From Lachnospiraceae bacterium (GTDB lineage Bacteria > Bacillota > Clostridia > Lachnospirales > Lachnospiraceae), in the NCBI GenBank assembly GCA_017624835.1, contig JAGAMG010000045.1, forward strand, positions 1-49,963: a stretch of DNA of 49,963 bases, given 5' to 3'. Numbering within the stretch: position 1 is the stretch's first letter; each line of letters starts with the position of its first letter. Positions 43,312 to 49,963 of this stretch are shown here, piece by piece. The notes under the pieces were generated by a model, which saw only the letters and a list, made by a program, of their open reading frames with translations, was not told the origin of the DNA and searched no databases. The position numbers were made by a program, and so were the translations under genes.

Positions 43312-44355
43312 TTATTTTGCAGCCTTTTCAGCCTTTAACTTCTCTGTCAAAGCAGGAAGAATCTTGTTTAAGTCACCTACGATACCATAATCAGCTACAT
43401 CAAAAATGGGAGCGGTCTCATCCTTGTTGATAGCAATGATGATATCGGACTCTTCCATACCTGCCAAGTGCTGGATTGCACCGGAGATACCTACTGCGAA
43501 GTAGAGGTTAGGACGAACAGTCTTACCTGTCTGACCTACCTGAAGGTCTTTTACCTTCCAGCCTGCATCTACAACTGCACGGGAACAGCTTACGGTACCG
43601 CCAAGTACCTCTGCAAGGTCTTCCAGAAGCTTGAAGTTCTCAGCGCTTCCAACACCACGACCACCGGATACCAGAATCTTTGCATCCATGATGTCCACGG
43701 TATCGGATACAGCCTTAACAACTTCTAGAATCTCAACATACTTGTTGTCAGGAGTAAATCCGGGATTGAATTCTTCTACATTTGCCTTTGCACCTTCTAC
43801 CTTGTCACGCTTCTGCATAACACCGGGACGAACGGTAGCCATCTGAGGACGGAAATCAGGACATGCAATGGTTGCAATAGTATTTCCACCAAAAGCAGGA
43901 CGAGTCATTAACAGCTGATTGTGCTTCTGCTCTTTTCCGGGAATAGGATTGATGGGAAAATCACCAATTTCAAGCTGTGTACAGTCTGCGGTCAAACCGG
44001 TATGGATTCTTGCGGAAACGCGAGGACCAAGGTCACGACCGATAGCAGTTGCACCTACCAGGAAAATTTCAGGTTTGTATTTCTCAATAACAGATGCCAA
44101 TGCATGTGCATAGGGCTCAGTTCTGTACTCTTTCAATTCAGGATCATCTACCACGATAACCTTGTCAGCGCCGTATGCAGCCAGTTCATCAGCCAAGCCC
44201 TTTACGTCGCTACCAACTAATACAGCAGTTACTTCAGTGCCAAGAGCCTCTGCAAGGTCTTTACCTTTGCCGATTAACTCAAAAGCAATACTATTAATAA
44301 CGTTGTCTACCTGCTGAGCGAAGACATATACGCCTTTATATTCTGCTAAGTTCAT
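43312..44355 (-). CDS. etfA: Electron transfer flavoprotein subunit alpha
   Basis: A 347-residue EtfA. N-terminal ETF domain (YVFAQQVDNVINSIAFELIGKG), then the FAD-binding C-terminal domain with GGRGVGSAENF, SRAVVDAGW, QVGQTGKTVRPNLYFAVGISGA and ADYGIVGD. With EtfB and butyryl-CoA dehydrogenase it forms the flavin-based electron-bifurcating complex of butyrate producers, which couples crotonyl-CoA reduction with NADH to reduction of ferredoxin (established for clostridia). The ATG at 44355 has AGGAGG seven bases upstream and replaces a longer frame. Last gene of the operon, followed by a strong terminator. Confidence 0.96.
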   Translation of the reverse strand: MNLAEYKGVYVFAQQVDNVINSIAFELIGKGKDLAEALGTEVTAVLVGSDVKGLADELAAYGADKVIVVDDPELKEYRTEPYAHALASVIEKYKPEIFLVGATAIGRDLGPRVSARIHTGLTADCTQLEIGDFPINPIPGKEQKHNQLLMTRPAFGGNTIATIACPDFRPQMATVRPGVMQKRDKVEGAKANVEEFNPGFTPDNKYVEILEVVKAVSDTVDIMDAKILVSGGRGVGSAENFKLLEDLAEVLGGTVSCSRAVVDAGWKVKDLQVGQTGKTVRPNLYFAVGISGAIQHLAGMEESDIIIAINKDETAPIFDVADYGIVGDLNKILPALTEKLKAEKAAK

Positions 44356-44400
44356 TGTTTTTCCTCCTAAATATTGAGCATGTTCCACACATTTTTTCTA

Positions 44401-45183
44401 TTAAACAATGTGCTTCTCCTTTAATTTGCCAAGAATGTAATCAACGGATTCGGATGCATCCAAAGTAACCTTTTCGCCGGCACCCTTTCTAACCTTATCG
44501 GAAGCCTTAGCAATCTGAGTAGGTGAACCCTTAAGACCTAAGTTGGAATCCTCAACATCCTTCAAATCAGCTCTACCCCATACAGTAATCTCTGCCTTGC
44601 AAGCATCAAAGATTCCGCCGGGAGTCATATAACGAGGCTCGTTTAATTCTGCCAATGCTGTAATCAGACAAGGCATTTTTGCTTTTAATACATGATATCT
44701 GTCATCATACTGACGCTCAACGATTACGCTGTCGCCTTCTACTTCAATCTTCTGTGCATAAGAAATTACAGGAATATTTAAGTGCTCAGAAATCTGAGGT
44801 CCAACCTGTGCGGTATCACCGTCGATAGCCTGACGTCCGGTAATAATCAAATCATATTCCAGATTGCGGATTGCACCTGCAAGTGTCTGAGAGGTAGCCC
44901 AGGTATCAGCACCACCAAGTACTCTGTCAGTAACAAGGATTCCCTTGTCTGCACCCATAGCAATTGCTTCACGAAGAACATCCTCTGCCTTAGGAAGACC
45001 CATGGTAAGTACAGTAACCTCTGCGCCATACTTTTCTTTTAATCTTAATGCTGCTTCCAAACCTGCTTTATCATCAGGGTTCATGATAGTCATCATAGCT
45101 GCTCTGTCAAGAGTACCATCGGGATTAAACTTAACGCCGCCCTTAGTATCAGGAACCTGCTTAATACAAACAACGATTTTCAT
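44401..45183 (-). CDS. etfB: Electron transfer flavoprotein subunit beta
   Basis: A 260-residue EtfB. It has the adenine-binding and ETF domain hallmarks IVVCIKQVPDT, MNPDDKAGLEAALRLK, GRQAIDGDTAQVGPQISEHLNIP, and the recognition loop ALAELNEPRYMTPGG. Partner of EtfA. The ATG is preceded by AAGGAG. It is separated from bcd by a 176-bp spacer with folded elements. This spacer is larger than the other gaps in the operon apart from thl-crt. Confidence 0.96.
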   Translation of the reverse strand: MKIVVCIKQVPDTKGGVKFNPDGTLDRAAMMTIMNPDDKAGLEAALRLKEKYGAEVTVLTMGLPKAEDVLREAIAMGADKGILVTDRVLGGADTWATSQTLAGAIRNLEYDLIITGRQAIDGDTAQVGPQISEHLNIPVISYAQKIEVEGDSVIVERQYDDRYHVLKAKMPCLITALAELNEPRYMTPGGIFDACKAEITVWGRADLKDVEDSNLGLKGSPTQIAKASDKVRKGAGEKVTLDASESVDYILGKLKEKHIV

Positions 45184-45229
45184 TGTATTTTCACTCCTTA
45201 TAATTATTTTGTGTGTTTTATATTGCTCC

Positions 45230-45360
45230 AGACCGGAGCCTCGAAAAACCTTCGTTTTTCCTCGGTCGCGAGATTGCGCTGCAACTCGCGATTACGTCTT
45301 TTGTCTTTGTCATCCCTTCTGCAAGCAGAGGGCTGACCAATCCAAAATCCTATCCGGTCT
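45230..45360 (-). repeat. Structured element between bcd and etfB
   Basis: Outer arms AGACCGGA (45230-45237) and TCCGGTCT (45353-45360) enclose three hairpins. The first is GAAAAAC/GTTTTTC (45243-45260). The second is TCGCGAG-TTGC with GCAA-CTCGCGA (45266-45291). The third is CCCT-CTGC with GCAG-AGGG (45314-45332). The element starts on the stop codon of bcd. The whole could fold as a multi-branch RNA on either strand. Possible meanings are a mobile palindromic repeat or an mRNA-processing/stabilising structure. Confidence 0.7.
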
Positions 45361-46514
45361 TACTTAATGATATTCGCGGAGATGACCATTCTCTGAACCT
45401 CACTGGTTCCCTCGTAAATCTCGGTAATCTTTGCATCACGCATCATACGCTCAACATCGTACTCTCTGGTATAACCATAACCACCGTGAAGCTGAACAGC
45501 CTTGGTGGTAACTTCCATTGCAACCTCTGCAGCATACAGCTTAGCCATAGCAGCCTCTAAGGAGTAAACCTTCTGGTTAGCCTTCGCCATAGCAGCCTTG
45601 TAAACTAACATCTTTGCAGCCTCAACCTTGGTAGCCATGTCAGCAAGCTGGAACTGTGTATTCTGGAATGCAGAAATGGGACGACCAAACTGCTTTCTTT
45701 CCTGAACATAAGCGATGGTGGACTCTAAAGCGCCCTCTGCAATACCAAGTGCCTGTGCAGCGATACCGATACGTCCGCCGTCCAGAGTATGCATTGCAAT
45801 ACCAAAGCCCTTGCCTTCCTTACCAAGCAGATTTTCCTTAGGAATACGGCAATCGGTAAAGATTAATTCATAGGTGGATGAACCACGGATACCCATCTTC
45901 TTTTCCTTGGTACCGAAGGTAAATCCGGGAGTTCCTTTTTCTACGATAAATGCGCTGATATTCTTCTTGCTTCTGCCCTTTGCATCTGTAGTAACGCTAG
46001 TAATAGCAAAGATAATATAAACGTCTGCTTCCTTACCATTGGTAATGAAAATCTTGGAACCGTTTAATACATACTCATCGCCATCCAAAACAGCCTTGGT
46101 CTGCTGACCCTGCGCGTCAGTACCTGCACCGGGCTCGGTAAGACCGAAAGCACCAAGCTTCTCACCTTTTGCAAGGGGAACTAAGTACTTCTGCTTCTGC
46201 TCCTCAGTACCATAGGTCTGGATAGGATCACAGCAAAGAGAGGTGTGTGCGGAAACGATAACGCCTGTGGTACCACATACCTTAGACAGCTCTTCTACAC
46301 ACATTACATATGTCAAAGGATCACAGCCCTGTCCGCCATACTCCTTGGGAACAGGAATACCTAAGAAGCCGTTCTTAGCCATTTTGTCAACTGTGCCTCT
46401 AGGGAAAATTTCAGTTTCATCAACCTCCTGAGCAAGAGGCTTTACTTCTTTTTCAGCAAACTCTTTAAATAAAGAGCGTGCCATTTCATGTTCTTTGCGT
46501 AAAGTAAAATCCAT
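45360..46514 (-). CDS. bcd: Butyryl-CoA dehydrogenase
   Basis: A 384-residue acyl-CoA dehydrogenase that reduces crotonyl-CoA to butyryl-CoA. The conserved FAD-site segments are visible ([86 protein letters not shown]), and the catalytic base is predicted to be E368 in YEGTSE. Length is normal. The start has GGAGG upstream. It works with EtfAB as an electron-bifurcating complex and is placed, as expected, after hbd in the operon. Confidence 0.97.
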   Translation of the reverse strand: MDFTLRKEHEMARSLFKEFAEKEVKPLAQEVDETEIFPRGTVDKMAKNGFLGIPVPKEYGGQGCDPLTYVMCVEELSKVCGTTGVIVSAHTSLCCDPIQTYGTEEQKQKYLVPLAKGEKLGAFGLTEPGAGTDAQGQQTKAVLDGDEYVLNGSKIFITNGKEADVYIIFAITSVTTDAKGRSKKNISAFIVEKGTPGFTFGTKEKKMGIRGSSTYELIFTDCRIPKENLLGKEGKGFGIAMHTLDGGRIGIAAQALGIAEGALESTIAYVQERKQFGRPISAFQNTQFQLADMATKVEAAKMLVYKAAMAKANQKVYSLEAAMAKLYAAEVAMEVTTKAVQLHGGYGYTREYDVERMMRDAKITEIYEGTSEVQRMVISANIIK

Positions 46515-46553
46515 GATTTTATTTCCTCCGTTAAAATATATATATTTTAGTAA

Positions 46554-47426
46554 TTACTGAGCATCAACAGGGGTCTTGGTTCTGTCTGCATTGTAAATGT
46601 AGAAGCCTTTTCCGCTCTTAGCACCAAGGTTACCGCCACGAACCATCTTACGGATAAGAGGGCATGCACGATACTTGCTGTCACCTGTCTCATTGTAAAG
46701 AACATCCATAATTGCAAGACAAATATCCAAACCAATGAAGTCACCCAACTCCAAGGGACCCATGGGATGATTTGCACCAAGCTTCATAGCAGCATCAATA
46801 CCTGCGATATCGGAAACACCTTCCATCTTGATGAAAGCAGCTTCGTTAATCATAGGAATCAGAACACGGTTTACTACGAAACCTGCTGCTTCATTTACCT
46901 GTACAGGAGTTTTGCCGATTTCCTCAGAAATCTTCTTGATGGTATCTACTACTTCAGCAGGAGTATTTGCACCGGCAATAACCTCAACCAGCTTCATACG
47001 ATCTGCAGGATTGAAGAAGTGCATACCAATCATAGGACGATTTAAGCCATTTCCGATTTCTGTAATGGAAAGACTGGAGGTATTGGATGCAAAAATACAC
47101 TCAGGCTTTGCAATCTTGTCTAACTCACCAAAGGTGGTCTTCTTAACTTCCATATTTTCAAATGCAGCTTCTACGATTAAATCACAATCTGCACAAAGGT
47201 CTTCTTTCAGACCGGGGGTAATTTTTGCAAGGATAGCATCTACTGCTTCCTGAGTCATTTTGCCTTTTTCTACTAACTTAGCATAGCCCTTAGCGATTTT
47301 AGCCTTACCGCCTTCAGCCCACTCCTGCTTAATATCGCAGAGTGCAACCTCATATCCTTCAACCTGAGCAAATGCCTTAGCAATGCCCTGTCCCATAGTA
47401 CCAGCACCAATAATACCTACTTTCAT
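46554..47426 (-). CDS. hbd: 3-hydroxybutyryl-CoA dehydrogenase
   Basis: A 290-residue enzyme that reduces acetoacetyl-CoA to 3-hydroxybutyryl-CoA with NAD(P)H. Rossmann motif GAGTMG at 7-12, ASNTSSLSI, GMHFFNPADRMKLVEV with the active-site His, and GFVVNRVLIPMINEAAF. Downstream part: PMGPLELGDFIGLD and GGNLGAKSGKGFY. Start is backed by AAGGAGG. It lies 62 bases downstream of crt in the operon. Confidence 0.97.
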   Translation of the reverse strand: MKVGIIGAGTMGQGIAKAFAQVEGYEVALCDIKQEWAEGGKAKIAKGYAKLVEKGKMTQEAVDAILAKITPGLKEDLCADCDLIVEAAFENMEVKKTTFGELDKIAKPECIFASNTSSLSITEIGNGLNRPMIGMHFFNPADRMKLVEVIAGANTPAEVVDTIKKISEEIGKTPVQVNEAAGFVVNRVLIPMINEAAFIKMEGVSDIAGIDAAMKLGANHPMGPLELGDFIGLDICLAIMDVLYNETGDSKYRACPLIRKMVRGGNLGAKSGKGFYIYNADRTKTPVDAQ

Positions 47427-47487
47427 TGAAAGTACCTCCTTGATTTTTATATGTTTATGTTATTACTCTCTAAAATCCTTTTGCTTC

Positions 47488-48273
47488 TTAGCAGTTTTTG
47501 AAAGGCTCTTTTACCTTCTCTTTATTCTTGTCTAAGAAGAATGCCATACCATACTTCTGATCCTCTGTCTCAAAGCAGTCACCAAAAAGCTTCTCTTCGA
47601 TAACAAGCGCTGCATCCATATCTACATCCAAACCATCGTTGATAGCCTTCTTGCAGTTGCGAACAGCGATAGGAGCGTTCTTCGCAATACCGGCTGCCAT
47701 CTTCTCTGCTGCGGGAAGAAGCTCTTCCTGAGTATAAACAGCATTTACAAGACCAATTCTGTATGCTTCATCAGCCTTAATATTACGAGCGGTGTAAATC
47801 ATCTGTTTAGCCATACCTGCACCTACCAGACGCGCAAGTCTCTGAGTACCGCCAAATCCGGGAGTAATGCCCAAACCAACCTCGGGCTGACCGAATACTG
47901 CATTGTCAGAGCAGATTCTGATATCACAGCTCATGGAAATTTCACAGCCGCCGCCAAGTGCAAAACCATTTACTGCTGCAATAACAGGAATGGGGAAGGT
48001 TTCCAGCTTACGGAAAACATCATTTCCCTTCTTACCGAATGCTTCGCCCTCAGCCTTGGTTAAAGTGCTCATTTCTCCAATATCTGCACCTGCAACAAAG
48101 GACTTCTGTCCTGCGCCGGTTAAGATAAGGCAACGTACCTCATCCAAATTCACAGCATCCAAAGCAGCATCCAACTCCTCTAACACCTGAGAATTTAATG
48201 CATTTAATGCCTTTTCACGATTAATAGTGATGGTAGCAATGCTACCCTTTTGTTCGTATAATATGTAATCCAT
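47488..48273 (-). CDS. crt: 3-hydroxybutyryl-CoA dehydratase (crotonase)
   Basis: A 261-residue crotonase that removes water from 3-hydroxybutyryl-CoA to give crotonyl-CoA. The oxyanion-hole and catalytic segments are visible: GADIGEMSTL, NGFALGGGCEISMSCDIR, PEVGLGITPGFGGTQRL. The fold and length fit the enoyl-CoA hydratase family, and the butyrate context supports the assignment. A large palindromic element separates it from thl. The start lies behind AAGGAG. Confidence 0.96.
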   Translation of the reverse strand: MDYILYEQKGSIATITINREKALNALNSQVLEELDAALDAVNLDEVRCLILTGAGQKSFVAGADIGEMSTLTKAEGEAFGKKGNDVFRKLETFPIPVIAAVNGFALGGGCEISMSCDIRICSDNAVFGQPEVGLGITPGFGGTQRLARLVGAGMAKQMIYTARNIKADEAYRIGLVNAVYTQEELLPAAEKMAAGIAKNAPIAVRNCKKAINDGLDVDMDAALVIEEKLFGDCFETEDQKYGMAFFLDKNKEKVKEPFKNC

Positions 48274-48320
48274 AGTTTGTTTCTCCTTAACTCAATATTA
48301 TAAAATTGCTATAGTCAAAT

Positions 48321-48484
48321 AACAGCACAAGCGTGCAGATGTGTTCCTTGAAAGACCGTTGAAAAACGTTGGCACTTAGCGAGGTCAGGATGAACAACGT
48401 TCATCCTCGAGCTTAGTGTCCACTACGTTTTTCACCGAGCGCAAGCGTGTCGCTCAAGGAATATATCTGCACGGGTGTGCGTTG
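48321..48484 (-). repeat. Long palindromic element between thl and crt
   Basis: A 164-bp near-palindrome. Paired segments from outside in: CGTGCAGAT/ATCTGCACG (48332-48340, 48465-48473), TTCCTTGA/TCAAGGAA (48344-48351, 48454-48461), TGAAAAACGT/ACGTTTTTCA (48360-48369, 48425-48434), CACTTAGC/GCTTAGTG with one mismatch, and AGGATGAAC/GTTCATCCT (48387-48395, 48399-48407) with a three-base loop. The right side holds an extra small hairpin GAGCG/CGCTC. It begins about 8 bases after the thl stop codon. Confidence 0.85.
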
Positions 48485-48491
48485 CTTTGTC

Positions 48492-49676
48492 TTAGTCCTC
48501 TATTTTTACAATTGTAGAGCAGCCCATACCGCCACCGATACACAGAGTTGCCAAACCGGTCTTAGCACCCTTAGCCTGCATCTCATGAAGCAGAGTTACA
48601 AGGATACGACATCCGGAAGCACCTACAGGGTGACCTAACGCAATTGCACCGCCGTTAGGATTTAACTGCTTATCAACATCAATGCCCAAATCCTTACCTA
48701 CAGCAATGGACTGTGCAGCAAATGCTTCGTTTGCTTCGATGATATCGAAATCTTCAATCTTCATACCTGTTTTCTCCATTACCTTTCTGGTGGAGTAAAC
48801 AGGACCGATACCCATAACCTCAGGACGGCAGCCTGCAAGAGCACCAGCCACGAAGGTAGCCATGGGCTTAACACCAAGCTCTTTTGCCTTCTCTTCACTC
48901 ATCACAACAATTGCTGCTGCACCGTCGTTAATACCGGATGCATTACCGGCGGTAACGAAACCATCCTTATTGATAGGACGAAGCTTAGCAAGACCTTCCA
49001 TGGTAGAGCCGGGACGAGGACCCTCATCAACCTTGAACTCAACCATTTCTTTTTTCTTCTTAACCATTACAGGTACGATTTCTGCATCAAATGCACCATT
49101 TGCCTGCGCTGCTTCTGCCTTCTGCTGGCTCTTTAATGCAAACTCATCCAATTCTTCACGAGTAAGTCCCCACTCGTTGCAGATATTGTCTGCAGTCTGA
49201 ATCATATGATAGTTGTTGAATGCATCCCAAAGAGCATCATTTACCATGGTATCTACTAAAGTACCATTGTTCATTCTATAACCAAAACGAGCCTGAGGCA
49301 TAGCATAAGGAGCCATGGACATATTCTCCATACCACCTGCTACTACGATATCAGCATCACCAGCCATAATCATCTGTGCTGCCTGATTTACACAGTTCAG
49401 ACCGGAACCACATACAACGTTCATGGTAACTGCCGGAACCTCAATAGGAAGTCCTGCCTTGATGGATGCCTGACGAGCTACGTTCTGTCCCTGACCAGCC
49501 TGAATTACACATCCCATGTATACCTGATCCACCTGCTCAGGAGCAACTCCTGCTCTGTTTAAAGCTTCCTTAATAACGATTGCACCAAGCTCTGCTGCGG
49601 AAGTAGTGCTAAGAGAACCACCCATTGTTCCGATTGCGGTACGGCAAGCGCCTGCTAATACAACTTTCTTTGCCAT
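48492..49676 (-). CDS. thl: Acetyl-CoA acetyltransferase (thiolase)
   Basis: A 394-residue thiolase that joins two acetyl-CoA into acetoacetyl-CoA, the first step to butyrate. Active-site C89 in NVVCGSGLN, the His loop [15 protein letters not shown] and the second Cys in CIGGGMG are visible, as is the family start [21 protein letters not shown] 49676 has GGAGG eight bases upstream and replaces a longer frame starting at 49772. It leads the thl-crt-hbd-bcd-etfB-etfA operon with a good promoter and Rex-like boxes upstream. Confidence 0.97.
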   Translation of the reverse strand: MAKKVVLAGACRTAIGTMGGSLSTTSAAELGAIVIKEALNRAGVAPEQVDQVYMGCVIQAGQGQNVARQASIKAGLPIEVPAVTMNVVCGSGLNCVNQAAQMIMAGDADIVVAGGMENMSMAPYAMPQARFGYRMNNGTLVDTMVNDALWDAFNNYHMIQTADNICNEWGLTREELDEFALKSQQKAEAAQANGAFDAEIVPVMVKKKKEMVEFKVDEGPRPGSTMEGLAKLRPINKDGFVTAGNASGINDGAAAIVVMSEEKAKELGVKPMATFVAGALAGCRPEVMGIGPVYSTRKVMEKTGMKIEDFDIIEANEAFAAQSIAVGKDLGIDVDKQLNPNGGAIALGHPVGASGCRILVTLLHEMQAKGAKTGLATLCIGGGMGCSTIVKIED

Positions 49677-49732
49677 TTCTTTTTCCTCCATTTGGTTGAA
49701 TAATTTAAAATTTTGAAACAACATAAACAAGA

Positions 49733-49750
49733 TTGTTATTTTTTTATCAT
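49733..49750. promoter_or_regulatory. Second Rex-like box, in the thl leader
   Basis: TTGTTATTTTTTTATCAT compared with the Rex consensus TTGTTAANNNNTTAACAA: the left half-site fits well and the right half is degenerate. It lies just downstream of the predicted transcription start. Confidence 0.3.
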
Positions 49751-49762
49751 TACTACTTTTGC

Positions 49763-49791
49763 ATTGTAACATAGGCAGAAACGATTTGCAA
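49763..49791 (-). promoter_or_regulatory. Promoter of the butyrate operon
   Basis: Minus strand: -35 TTGCAA (49786-49791), 17-base spacer, -10 TACAAT (49763-49768), about 87 bases before the thl start codon. Confidence 0.7.
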
Positions 49792-49797
49792 TGGGTT

Positions 49798-49815
49798 TTG
49801 TCAAAAAAATAACAA
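49798..49815. promoter_or_regulatory. Rex-like operator upstream of the butyrate promoter
   Basis: TTGTCAAAAAAATAACAA fits the Rex consensus TTGTTAANNNNTTAACAA with two mismatches in the fixed positions. It ends next to the -35 box. In Clostridium acetobutylicum Rex represses the thl and crt-type genes when NADH is low (established there). Control here is inferred. Confidence 0.55.
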
Positions 49816-49858
49816 ATTATTACACGGGAGTTTGACAGTTGAATCTTAGAAAAAGTAG

Positions 49859-49887
49859 TTGCAGGTATTGATTTACCTGCATTTTTT
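49859..49887 (+). terminator. Hairpin with T-tract near the right edge
   Basis: TGCAGGTA (49860-49867) pairs with TACCTGCA (49874-49881), followed by six T on the plus strand. No plus-strand gene precedes it within 2 kb, so its purpose is unclear. Confidence 0.55.
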
Positions 49888-49957
49888 GCGTCAAATTTTT
49901 AGTTTTATTTTATAGTATTATATAGCATTATGCGCAAAAGTATGATATACTATTCAT

Positions 49958-49963
49958 AGGAGG
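49958..49963 (+). promoter_or_regulatory. Ribosome binding site at the window edge
   Basis: The last six bases are AGGAGG, preceded by AT-rich sequence with TATACT (49946-49951). A plus-strand gene probably starts just outside the window, divergent from thl. Confidence 0.4.

Overview
The window looks like a chromosomal segment of a low-GC, Gram-positive, anaerobic gut Clostridium of the Lachnospiraceae type. The evidence is the AGGAGG-rich ribosome binding sites, the butyrate operon in the order thl-crt-hbd-bcd-etfB-etfA, very large cell-surface pectin enzymes, AsnA, and C_GCAxxG_C_C and YkgJ proteins. The genus cannot be fixed from this sequence alone. No rRNA, tRNA, CRISPR array, phage or IS element was recognised. 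Most genes are on the minus strand.

Region by region. (1) 194-3220: a response regulator/histidine kinase pair followed by two membrane proteins in one operon. (2) 3334-5370: a GH51 alpha-L-arabinofuranosidase. (3) 5686-10146: an ECF-type substrate-binding membrane protein, a PadR-DUF1700-DUF4097 membrane module with a striking operator, and an M50 membrane protease. (4) 10427-15593: a nuclease-XPD-like helicase fusion, an HPr/Crh-like protein without the active-site histidine, and the TIGR03915/TIGR03916 DNA-repair pair, whose promoter carries SOS (LexA) boxes. (5) 15788-20573: AsnA, a large membrane protein, an acyltransferase and a C_GCAxxG_C_C protein. (6) 20671-23900: an operon of VTC-domain protein, DUF4956 membrane protein and a pectin-binding-like lipoprotein. 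(7) 24056-33991: one 3311-residue surface protein with a CE12 rhamnogalacturonan acetylesterase, a PL11 rhamnogalacturonan lyase, repeated Ig-like and galactose-binding-like domains, and a C-terminal membrane anchor. (8) 34242-39512: a YkgJ/response regulator/histidine kinase operon, and a YbaK-MtnA-GH43 operon. (9) 39617-41569: two GNAT acetyltransferase genes behind a strong promoter, a 48-codon leader ORF and a terminator with a competing pairing. (10) 41646-43233: a HicAB toxin-antitoxin pair and a membrane protein. (11) 43312-49676: the butyryl-CoA operon, interrupted by two large structured intergenic elements and preceded by Rex-like operators.

How it fits together: the giant protein would deacetylate and cleave rhamnogalacturonan I outside the cell. 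The pectin-binding lipoprotein may hold polymer at the surface. The GH51 and GH43 enzymes would remove arabinose from side chains inside the cell. The sugars would feed acetyl-CoA, then butyryl-CoA through the last operon, with NADH/NAD+ sensing by Rex. The most unusual items are the leader-peptide attenuator in front of the GNAT genes, the structured elements inside the butyrate operon, and the giant pectinase.
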